58,166 bases of DNA from Desulfobacteraceae bacterium. GTDB lineage: Bacteria; Desulfobacterota; Desulfobacteria; Desulfobacterales; Desulfosarcinaceae. Of the stretch, positions 52,377-58,166 are shown piece by piece. The DNA is taken from NCBI GenBank assembly GCA_003599575.1, contig QZKV01000184.1:1-58166 (forward strand), given 5' to 3'. The translations under genes and the position numbers were made by a program. Below the pieces are notes generated by a model. It was not told the origin of the DNA. It saw nothing but the letters and a program-made list of their open reading frames with translations, and did not search any database. Numbering within the stretch: position 1 is the stretch's first letter; each line of letters begins with the position of its first letter.

Positions 52377-53041
52377 AGCATGTGGTCCTCTCTGATCAGC
52401 TTACGGGGCCCTGAAGCCAAGCTGGCCGCCCAGTTTTTCGGCGGATGATAAACACGCAGATGATCCATCTGGTCCAATATCTTGAGTCGTTCGATGATCA
52501 GATGCCAGGCGCAATCGGTTTCGGAATTCACTTCGCAGCGGCCCCCTTGCGAGCCGCCGCAGGGCCCGTTGAGCAGTTTTTTGGCACACCGCGTGAACGG
52601 GCAGATGCCGCCGAAGACGGCCAGTTTGCAATCACCGCAGCCCGAACACTCTTCGGTAAAAAGGCCCGGTTTTTCCAAAACCCCTATAAAGGTCGTATTG
52701 ATCCCCGGCAGCACCGGTGTGGCCGCAAACCGCCTTGCCAGCGCCTGCACGCCGGCCCCGCAGGCCAAGGACAAAATTGCCTCATTGCGGGCGACTGCGG
52801 CCGCACTTTCCTGGATAAATTCATCTTCGCACTGCCGTTCTATGGTCTGCTCCTCGATTGCGATTTCCCGCCCTGCGGCCCCGAAGGTCAGGCGCAGCGC
52901 CGAACCCAGAACGGCCACCTCGTCATCGCCGCCCGCAAAACAGGTTTTGACGCATGTACCGCATCCCAAGATCAACACTTTCTTGTAGGGCGAAAGTATC
53001 TGCTTTATTTCCGAGATTGGTTTTTGTTCTCCGACGATCAT
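52373..53041 (-). CDS. metV: MetV, zinc-finger partner of MTHFR
   Basis: A 222-aa protein of the MTHFR C-terminal type. The first part has ILGCGTCVKTCFAGGDDEV, and the second has ECSGCGDCKLAVFGGICPFT then RCAKKLLNGPCGGSQGGRCE, a Cys-rich cluster/zinc region. AWHLIIERLKILDQMDHLRV near the end is typical. In acetogens MetV binds MetF and can carry electrons from HdrA-type proteins. It follows mvhD after a 102-nt gap, in which I see no terminator. Confidence 0.88.
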   Translation of the reverse strand: MIVGEQKPISEIKQILSPYKKVLILGCGTCVKTCFAGGDDEVAVLGSALRLTFGAAGREIAIEEQTIERQCEDEFIQESAAAVARNEAILSLACGAGVQALARRFAATPVLPGINTTFIGVLEKPGLFTEECSGCGDCKLAVFGGICPFTRCAKKLLNGPCGGSQGGRCEVNSETDCAWHLIIERLKILDQMDHLRVYHPPKNWAASLASGPRKLIREDHML

Positions 53042-53143
53042 CCCATCGACTCCGTTCGATATCGTTCTATGTCTCTTGTTTCATTCGGGTGTCTTCCCAA
53101 TCCGGGCATTGAGCCGGAAACTGGAAGCCAAGGATCTTCATTT

Positions 53144-53605
53144 TTAATGGCCGCCTTTAATAACCTGCAGTTTTCCCAGCGGCAGCGGCCGGGGGCGTGC
53201 CGCCGGGTTGGCGCCCAAAGCGACCACTATCGATTTTACTTCCCGGATGGCTTGTTCGACGGCCTGAGCTTCTCCGGCGACGATATTGAAAAGCGAAAGG
53301 CGCCTGCCGTCGAAGCCGATTTCGTCCAGCAGCGCCTGAACCCGCTTTACCCGCTTTGCGGCCCGCAGGTTGCCTTCGACGTAGCGGCAGGTCCCCTCAG
53401 CGCATACCAGGACCAGCACCGCATCGGCACCGGCTTCAAAGGCGCGCAGTAAAAAGATATCCTTGACCATGCTCGAACACGGCATTTTGACGAAATTCAA
53501 CTCGACCTTCTCTGCAGGAATCGCCGGCAATGCAGCGCCATTGCCGAATACATTGATGCAGTGGAATATCGTCAGCTTTGTTTTGCACATCCGTTCTAAG
53601 TTCAT
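53144..53605 (-). CDS. mvhD: MvhD-type iron-sulfur electron carrier
   Basis: A 153-aa protein of the MvhD/hydrogenase delta-subunit family, which passes electrons to HdrA in heterodisulfide-reductase-type complexes. The core GADAVLVLVCAEGTCRYVEG then NLRAAKR is diagnostic, with KMPCSSMV as a further ligand segment. The N-terminal ligand motif, CCxxC in most members, is only HCINVFG here, so the cluster may be altered. Two start codons are possible: 53605 and 53590 (GGATGTGC). The 5' end is duplicated upstream in the leader, with TGAAYTTRGAAC and GGATGTGCAA shared. It is first in the operon and should link MetVF to a soluble electron pool. Confidence 0.8.
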   Translation of the reverse strand: MNLERMCKTKLTIFHCINVFGNGAALPAIPAEKVELNFVKMPCSSMVKDIFLLRAFEAGADAVLVLVCAEGTCRYVEGNLRAAKRVKRVQALLDEIGFDGRRLSLFNIVAGEAQAVEQAIREVKSIVVALGANPAARPRPLPLGKLQVIKGGH

Positions 53606-53742
53606 TTATGCTAACTTTTCCAAAAAAAGAATTAGCAATACTAAAGTAGAAAAAGGGCGTCTCTGCTGCTGTAGAGCAGAGACGCCTTTGTCTTCACGGG
53701 ACCCGTATTTTTCGAACGCCGTTGTTCGAGAAGATCTATTCG
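53583..53742 (-). repeat. Operon leader, gene-proximal copy of a tandem unit
   Basis: The first of two direct repeats about 176 bp apart. Shared blocks, in the minus-strand sense, are TTCGAACAACGGCGTTCG (small hairpin), CGGGTCCCG, GACAAAGGCGTCTCTGCT, AGCAGAGACGCC plus a T run, GGAAAAGTTAGCAT, and the start-codon region TGAACTTAGAACGGATGTGC. It runs into the mvhD coding start. Confidence 0.85.
53650..53686 (-). terminator. Rho-independent terminator in the gene-proximal leader unit
   Basis: A 12-bp stem, GGCGTCTCTGCT / AGCAGAGACGCC (53656-53667 with 53675-53686), loop of 7 nt, followed on the minus strand by C and TTTTT. It points toward mvhD, about 45-60 nt before its start, so transcription must read through or be regulated here. 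Confidence 0.75.
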
Positions 53743-53758
53743 TACCGTCACTCCGGGG

Positions 53759-53922
53759 TTGCACATCCTGTTCCAAATTCACTGATGCTAACTTTTCCCC
53801 ATACTAATTAGCAGCACTGAAGAAGAAAAAAAGGCGTCTCTGCTACCATAAAGCAGAGACGCCTTTGTCTGCACGGGACCCCGTGTTTTGCGAACGCCAT
53901 TGTTCGAAAAGATTTATTTTCA
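53759..53922 (-). repeat. Operon leader, promoter-proximal copy of a tandem unit
   Basis: The second copy with the same order of blocks: TTCGAACAATGGCGTTCG, CACGGGGTCCCGTG, GACAAAGGCGTCTCTGCT, AGCAGAGACGCC plus a seven-T run, GGAAAAGTTAGCAT and a relic start region TGAATTTGGAACAGGATGTG. The terminator stem is identical to the other copy while its 7-nt loop differs. The relic start carries one extra base and leads nowhere. Confidence 0.85.
53826..53863 (-). terminator. Rho-independent terminator in the promoter-proximal leader unit
   Basis: The same 12-bp stem (53833-53844 with 53852-53863), 7-nt loop, then seven T on the minus strand. It is stronger than the downstream copy by T-run length, and lies about 65 nt after the predicted transcription start. 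Confidence 0.78.
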
Positions 53923-53926
53923 TAAA

Positions 53927-53956
53927 CTACTACGGCAACCATAATCCTGTTGTCAA
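53927..53956 (-). promoter_or_regulatory. Promoter of the mvhD-metVF-glutamate synthase operon
   Basis: A perfect -35 TTGACA (53951-53956, minus strand) and a weak -10, TAGTAG, at 18-bp spacing (53927-53932). Transcription would start near 53920, right at the edge of the upstream leader unit, so both units would be in the transcript. The weak -10 hints at activation. Confidence 0.5.
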
Positions 53957-53959
53957 GAG

Positions 53960-54181
53960 ATTTTAATGGCCAGGCCGCCGTTTAATAATTGTAAGGTATG
54001 CCCTTCCGAATTCTTGTGCGGCAGCGAACCATGAAAGGCTTCCATTACGGAATTCCTTATAAGGCAATGCATTCAGAAAGAAGATCTATCTCCCGCCAAT
54101 TTCACTCGAATGTATACGCTGAAGTACTTGGCCGGCTCGCTTTTTTGCAGTTGCCGTAGCGGTCAGTTCACTTTTTCCGCC
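53960..54181. other. Spacer between the leader promoter and the upstream regulator gene
   Basis: No gene is recognised. Short inverted pieces (GAATTCCTTATAAGG region near 54050) are present, but I cannot assign them. It separates the stop of the KaiC-HTH-cupin gene from the operon promoter. Confidence 0.3.
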
Positions 54182-55480
54182 TTAAAGGATCTTCAACCAC
54201 AGCAGGCGCGCCGTGTCTTTGCGGGAGTTCTTCCATTGAGTGGGGTTTTCGCGGGTCAGAAGGATCACGTCGCCCGCCCGGACCGTCTGCACGGAATTGT
54301 TGATGGTGACCTCAAGCTGGCCTTCCACAAGATAGCCGAACTCCTGTCCTTTATGAGGAAAAAAATGCGCCGGCAGCTTCGTGCCGCCCGGTATTTCCAG
54401 GATGTACGGATCGACGCCGGCCGCAAAATCAACCGGCAGCAACTGCCATCCCTCGATGCCGCTTTTGGGCAGATGGGGGAAATGCACGCTTTTGCCCGGT
54501 CCGGAGAAAACCACAGGCTTCTGATCGACACCGTTCCTCTTAAAGAAAAAGGCCGTTTCCACCGCAAGGACCTGGGCCATTTTGACCAGCGCGGGCAGGG
54601 AAGGATAAATCAGGTTGCTTTCGATCTGGGAGATGGTGCTGGGCGTAACGCCCACCAGGCCGGCCAACTCCTTCTGTGACAATCCCTTGCGCAGACGCAC
54701 CGATTTGAGTCGCCCGCCCAGGTCAATTTTTTCAGTCATGGGTCGATCGGCGTCGAACCCCACGCTCATTCCGTCGGCCCAGAAGAATTCGGGCTTGTCC
54801 AGGTTGTCCAGGCGCCGGTTGTGCGCCTTGAGGATACTCAGCATGCTTTTGCCGCGCCGAATGCTCAGTTCGATAGCCACCTGGGCGATCTGGTTGATTT
54901 GGGCTTTCAGCCGATGCGTATGGGCCCCTTTTTCGATGATCCAGTATGCGATGGTATCCAGCTCATACAGCCGCGGACAGGAGCGCGAATAAAACTTGAG
55001 GAGATTCTCCTCCCCTTCCCACAACTCCTGCATTCCGGTGAGGCTTTCGAAAACGAAGCGCACGTCTCCCTTGAGCTGCTGATGGATGCCGTAGATGGTT
55101 TCGGACACCTGGTCGGGTTTGGCCGGCTCGTTGACTTTGACGACCCGGCAAGGCCATTGGGACCCGTCCGTTTCGTAGAACCTGGAAAAGACGTCCGAAC
55201 TGTCGCCCTTGCCGTGCGTAAAACAGTCCACGATGGTCAGGTTCTCATTTTTCGCCAAGGGTCCCAGTTCCTCCAGGAGGCTTTTGGGCGAACGGTCGAA
55301 GGTGATATAGATCAGCGGTTTGTTTTGATTCTGCGATTCTTGAATGAAATTGAGCGCGAAAGGGAAGGCCAGACTCCCCGCCTCGTCGTACCAGATGACG
55401 TTGTCTCCGATGAACAGGCCGTCCAGGCGCTGGTCCAACGCCCTCAATCCCGTCGAAACCCTCTTCTTCTCGGTAAACAT
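54182..55480 (-). CDS. Regulator fusing a degenerate KaiC/RecA-like domain, HTH and cupin
   Basis: A 432-aa protein with three parts. Residues 1-240 have the RecA/KaiC layout (VSTGLRALDQRLDGLFIGDN then VIWYDEAGS, LIYITFDRSPKSLLEEL, VRFVFESLTGMQELW, SMLSILKAHNRRL), but the Walker A loop is not GxxxxGK[ST], so ATP hydrolysis is doubtful. Residues 250-310 are an HTH_3 domain (LRKGLSQKELAGLVGVTPST then ISQIES). Residues 345-430 are a cupin (HFFPHKGQEFGYLVEGQLEV). HTH-cupin regulators usually sense small metabolites. The start at 55480 follows AGGAG. It lies directly upstream of the mvhD operon on the same strand and may control it; that is inference. Confidence 0.75.
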   Translation of the reverse strand: MFTEKKRVSTGLRALDQRLDGLFIGDNVIWYDEAGSLAFPFALNFIQESQNQNKPLIYITFDRSPKSLLEELGPLAKNENLTIVDCFTHGKGDSSDVFSRFYETDGSQWPCRVVKVNEPAKPDQVSETIYGIHQQLKGDVRFVFESLTGMQELWEGEENLLKFYSRSCPRLYELDTIAYWIIEKGAHTHRLKAQINQIAQVAIELSIRRGKSMLSILKAHNRRLDNLDKPEFFWADGMSVGFDADRPMTEKIDLGGRLKSVRLRKGLSQKELAGLVGVTPSTISQIESNLIYPSLPALVKMAQVLAVETAFFFKRNGVDQKPVVFSGPGKSVHFPHLPKSGIEGWQLLPVDFAAGVDPYILEIPGGTKLPAHFFPHKGQEFGYLVEGQLEVTINNSVQTVRAGDVILLTRENPTQWKNSRKDTARLLWLKIL

Positions 55481-55632
55481 GACTGACTCCTGTGAACGCT
55501 CGTTTGGGTCAATGTTCAAAAGCTAACAGGTTATTGGTTATAGTGCACTCCAAAAATGCTGCACAGGTGGTGATTACATATCATCAATAGCTTAACCTGC
55601 CCTGCAGGGCATAGGTGTACACCATATTCAAC

Positions 55633-55664
55633 AAAGGCCCGCCGGCTTTCGCCGGCGGGCCTTT
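55633..55664. terminator. Strong, nearly symmetrical terminator
   Basis: AAAGGCCCGCCGGC-TTTC-GCCGGCGGGCCTTT, a 14-bp stem with a 4-nt loop. It sits 36 bp after the stop of the MocR-type gene and can act on both strands. It isolates that gene from the KaiC-HTH-cupin gene. Confidence 0.85.
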
Positions 55665-55700
55665 AAGTGCCTCGGTTCTTTATTCCGCATCGGCTCGCGC

Positions 55701-57194
55701 TCACGGGAAAAGCAAGTTGCTTTCTTTTTGTTCGCGCTGAGGTGCTGCCAGGCGGAGATCCCCTTCCGTTTGGCCCTCCTGCATCCTTTTGCACAAACGC
55801 CCCAACAGGGCGATGGCTTTTTCAACCCGGTCGTTCCATGTTCCGGCGCTCAGGCGCAGGTGATGGTTGTACCGATTCTGGATGGAAAAAAGGGTGCCGG
55901 GGGCGAACAGGATTCCGGATTGGACCGCCTTGCGGTAGAGAAGATCGGTGTTGAAAGCATCCGGCAGCTCGATCCAGATAAAAAGGCCGCCGTCCGGACG
56001 GGTAACCTTTGTTCCGCTGGGAAAATATTTCAATACCGCTGCGCGCAACGCCTCGACCTGGATATGGATTTGCCGGCGCACGCGGCGCAAATGCTGTTTG
56101 TAACCACCCTCCTTTAAAAAACGCGTCACAGCGATCTGGTTGATGGCTGCGTTGGCAATGTTGATCAGCGTTTTAAGCCGGTTGACCTGCGCGATATATT
56201 TTCCCGGCAGCATCCAGCCTACCCGCAGGCCCGGGGCGATGGTTTTGGAAAACGATGAGCACAGGATCACCTCGCCTTGGCTGTCATAGACCTTGCACGG
56301 CTCGGGCCTTGGTCCGAAGCAAAGATCGCCGTAAATATCATCTTCGATCAAGGGGATGCGGTACCGCGCCAGAAGCTGGACCAGCTTCTTTTTCTTCCAC
56401 GAGGGCATGGCAAAACCCATGGGGTTGTTGAAGTTGGGGATGGAGAACATGGCTTTGACCGGGTGATTTTCCAGAACAAAGCGCAGCGTTTCCATAGAGA
56501 TGCCTTCGTCATCGGCCGTCGGGATTTCGATGATTTTCAACTTCAGCTGTTGCAGCAGATTGATCAGGCTGAAATAGATGGGGCTTTCCAGGACGACCGT
56601 GTCGCCGGGCTCGCAAACAGTCATCAGGGATAGAAAAAGGGCTTCCTGACAGCCGTTGGTGATGACCACATCATCGGGCGAAATATCCAAACCGCATGAA
56701 AGGCTTTGTTGGGCGATCTGTTCGCGCAGCGCGCGGCTACCCGGCGCCACGAGATAGGTGAAGGCCTCATCCGCGTGGTTGCGGGCGGCTTCCTGGAAAT
56801 AGCGACCGAGTGTCTCGGCCGGCCAGAAGGCCGGATCCATGTGCGCTACCGCCAGCCGGATTTCCGGTGTAGACCGGCCGGCATCCTGAAAGGCGCCGAA
56901 GATCTGGCACAGCGATATCTCCTGGGGATCCAACTGGGTGGGGTCCACGTGGGAATGGGCCGGGCTGAGCAGCGGTTGTTTTCTGACATAATAGCCGGAT
57001 TGGGGCACGGCCGTGATTTGATTTTGATTTTCCAGCCGCCAATAGGCCTCTTTGACGGTGTTGATGCTGACCTGCAGCTCTTCGCTCAGCCCGCGCAGCG
57101 AGGGCAGGCGGTCGCCCTCCTTGAGCACGCCGTTTTCGATCAGATGGCGGATGCGCAGGGCGACCTGCTCATATCGTGTGGTTTTATCCGGCAT
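55701..57194 (-). CDS. MocR-type regulator (GntR HTH fused to class I aminotransferase domain)
   Basis: A 497-aa protein. The N-terminal GntR winged helix reads YEQVALRIRHLIENGVLKEG then DRLPSLRGLSEELQVSINTV. It is followed by an aminotransferase fold: FTYLVAPGSRALREQIAQQS, VVITNGCQEALFLSLMTVCE, IPNFNNPMGFAMP and SSFSKTIAPGLRVGWMLPG, where the Lys of SFSKT should bind PLP. MocR proteins sense amino compounds through PLP (PdxR, GabR). The ATG at 57194 has AAGGAG at 7 nt; the 30 extra codons upstream are not used. The divergent DUF2917 gene is the likeliest target. Confidence 0.9.
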   Translation of the reverse strand: MPDKTTRYEQVALRIRHLIENGVLKEGDRLPSLRGLSEELQVSINTVKEAYWRLENQNQITAVPQSGYYVRKQPLLSPAHSHVDPTQLDPQEISLCQIFGAFQDAGRSTPEIRLAVAHMDPAFWPAETLGRYFQEAARNHADEAFTYLVAPGSRALREQIAQQSLSCGLDISPDDVVITNGCQEALFLSLMTVCEPGDTVVLESPIYFSLINLLQQLKLKIIEIPTADDEGISMETLRFVLENHPVKAMFSIPNFNNPMGFAMPSWKKKKLVQLLARYRIPLIEDDIYGDLCFGPRPEPCKVYDSQGEVILCSSFSKTIAPGLRVGWMLPGKYIAQVNRLKTLINIANAAINQIAVTRFLKEGGYKQHLRRVRRQIHIQVEALRAAVLKYFPSGTKVTRPDGGLFIWIELPDAFNTDLLYRKAVQSGILFAPGTLFSIQNRYNHHLRLSAGTWNDRVEKAIALLGRLCKRMQEGQTEGDLRLAAPQREQKESNLLFP

Positions 57195-57394
57195 ATCCGG
57201 CTCCTTGATATAAAGGAAATAGCCCAACTGAACAAGAATAGAAATATACAGTTGGAAGTCAAATCGATGGATACAGTTGTCCAAGAAAATAAATTGTGTC
57301 CTTCGGGTTTTCGCGGGCTGCTCCTACCGGCTGTGGCTGTCTTGATCTATTTTGCATCCATAAATAGCGAACCTATTCAATAGGAGCGATGATC

Positions 57395-57718
57395 ATGTTC
57401 AGCCAATTCGTTTTTTCACGCCCCCAGTGTGTTAAACTGGCCGAAGACCAGGTCCTGCAGTTGAAAGGCCGGAGTTTCGAGATCACCTGCCTGGCCGGCC
57501 TGGTGTGGATCACCGACGGTGCGGGCGGCGATCGCATCGTGCAAGGCGGCCAGCAGGCGACACTGAGTTCCAAGGGCAGAATCTGTGTACAAGCCTTTGC
57601 ACCATCCGTGGTCCGGATCCAGGCTCCCTGCCGTGACCGCGCATTCCTCCCTGCCGCTTGCGCCTCCGGCGTTGAAACGGGCCCGGTTGCGGAAGAGCAA
57701 TCGGCAACCGTTTGTTAA
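57395..57718 (+). CDS. DUF2917 protein
   Basis: A 107-aa protein. VKLAEDQVLQLKGRSFEITC then LAGLVWITDGAGGDRIVQGG fits DUF2917, a small beta-rich, cupin-like domain often found next to amino-acid regulators or exporters. The C-terminal 35 residues are loose and Cys/Ala-rich. AGGAG lies 8 nt before the ATG at 57395; an ATG 6 nt earlier is too close to it. It is divergent from the MocR-type gene, a common pairing that suggests regulation by it. Function unknown. Confidence 0.75.
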   Translation: MFSQFVFSRPQCVKLAEDQVLQLKGRSFEITCLAGLVWITDGAGGDRIVQGGQQATLSSKGRICVQAFAPSVVRIQAPCRDRAFLPAACASGVETGPVAEEQSATVC

Positions 57719-57728
57719 TTGTAGGGAT

Positions 57729-57763
57729 GTCCCGTGCACGTACCTGCACGTGCACGGACTTTT
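57729..57763 (+). terminator. Terminator after the DUF2917 gene
   Basis: GTCCCGTGCACGT-ACCT-GCACGTGCACGGAC followed by TTTTC; the stem has a one-base bulge. It lies 10 nt after the stop codon. Confidence 0.7.
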
Positions 57764-57770
57764 CATTCTA

Positions 57771-57929
57771 ATGAAGATAGACCTTCCGGTTTGCGCAGAT
57801 ATCCCCTTTATCGCTGACAAGATAACAGTGAAACTGTATTCGGGTCCACTCCATGAAAAGCTGGATTGCCGGCGGCCTGATCGATTGGAGGTCATCGACC
57901 TGATCAGAACTTTGCCAGTGATCTCCTAA
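57771..57929 (+). CDS. Possible small protein, 52 residues
   Basis: An open frame from ATG 57771 (MKIDLPVCADIPFIADKITV to LEVIDLIRTLPVIS) with ordinary composition but no ribosome site and no family that I recognise. It starts 8 nt after the terminator, so it would need its own promoter, and none is evident. The rest of the gap to 58083 holds nothing that I can name. Confidence 0.2.
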   Translation: MKIDLPVCADIPFIADKITVKLYSGPLHEKLDCRRPDRLEVIDLIRTLPVIS

Positions 57930-58083
57930 CCAACGCGTGCTGAGCAAAACAGCAACTCCGAGCATGTGTTGAGTTCCCCGTTAACTGCCTCGCACCATTT
58001 CTTTTTTCATTATTTTCATCAACTCCTGCAGTGATGTGAGACCACCTTTTTAATTAATAAATGTTTGTGCCTTGAAAAAGCCA

Positions 58084-58113
58084 TTGACACGTGAAGTCCT
58101 GTCGTCACATACT
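58084..58113 (+). promoter_or_regulatory. Sigma-70 promoter for the gene at the right edge
   Basis: TTGACA (58084-58089), 18-bp spacer, CATACT (58108-58113). An AT-rich stretch with AATAAATTAATTGAATAATT lies between it and the start codon. Confidence 0.5.
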
Positions 58114-58150
58114 GTTCAATAAATTAATTGAATAATTAAGAGGATTGCGT

Positions 58151-58166
58151 ATGAAGAGTCCAAGCA
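58151..58166 (+). CDS. Start of a gene cut by the window edge
   Basis: ATG at 58151 preceded by AAGAGGATTGCGT; five codons (MKSPS) are visible. The ribosome site and upstream promoter make it a probable gene. Nothing can be said about the product. Confidence 0.45.

Noticed and set aside
53583..53922. Known riboswitch classes (THF, SAM, glycine, cobalamin, c-di-GMP) for the tandem leader
   Set aside because: I could not match the conserved cores of these classes by eye. Without a covariance search, a known class cannot be fully excluded, so it is reported as an unnamed candidate.

Overview
The window is bacterial chromosomal DNA of moderate GC and dense coding. The gene content points to an anaerobic Desulfobacterota (sulfate-reducer-like) organism: a split MTHFR (MetF plus zinc-finger MetV) next to an MvhD-type iron-sulfur protein, ferredoxin-domain glutamate-synthase relatives, an acyl-CoA carboxylase, Crp/Fnr and MerR sensors, and interspersed palindromic repeats of REP type. 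No rRNA, tRNA, CRISPR array, transposase or phage gene was recognised.

Layout. 0-2.3 kb: start of a class III aminotransferase, a secernin-like C69 dipeptidase, and a decayed MaoC-type dehydratase between two copies of a palindromic repeat (family A). 2.35-7.76 kb: a mercury operon read leftward (merR, HMA carrier, CcdA-like membrane protein, metal P-type ATPase, merA) behind a MerR operator/promoter. 8.1-9.7 kb: acyl-CoA carboxylase carboxyltransferase subunit. 10-13.6 kb: a membrane PAS histidine kinase/receiver hybrid between two same-orientation copies of a second repeat family (B). 13.6-23.1 kb: mostly single genes (rhodanese, zinc phospholipase/nuclease-like protein, thioesterase, DUF2889, a Cys-rich Rossmann protein, PdxA, PHP phosphoesterase, CbiR-like TIM barrel, Rieske-like protein, PPOX protein, Crp/Fnr regulator, methyltransferase).

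23.5-33.3 kb is a decay zone. GAF, PRC-barrel, enoyl-CoA hydratase, sigma-54 activator, chemoreceptor, receiver and M24 peptidase genes are truncated or frameshifted, often beside whole or half copies of repeat B. Only a transglutaminase-like protein and a penicillin acylase are intact there.

33.4-44 kb: an alpha/beta hydrolase, then a nine-gene leftward operon: ArsR with a Cys-rich tail, an ABC-2 exporter pair, ECF sigma, anti-sigma, periplasmic metal sensor, TolC-like lipoprotein, membrane-fusion protein and RND pump. The sigma/anti-sigma/sensor/pump part resembles cnrYXH-CBA.

44-58 kb: an ammonium transporter behind a sigma-54 promoter converges on a leftward operon mvhD-metV-metF followed by three separately encoded glutamate-synthase modules. 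This operon has a leader made of two tandem copies of a roughly 175-bp unit, each with a Rho-independent terminator on the operon strand and a promoter just upstream. The upstream copy carries a relic of the mvhD start. The next gene upstream is a fusion of a degenerate KaiC/RecA-like domain, an HTH and a cupin. A MocR-type regulator and a DUF2917 gene close the window. The duplicated leader, the unusual C1/nitrogen operon and the fused regulator are the best candidates for something undescribed.
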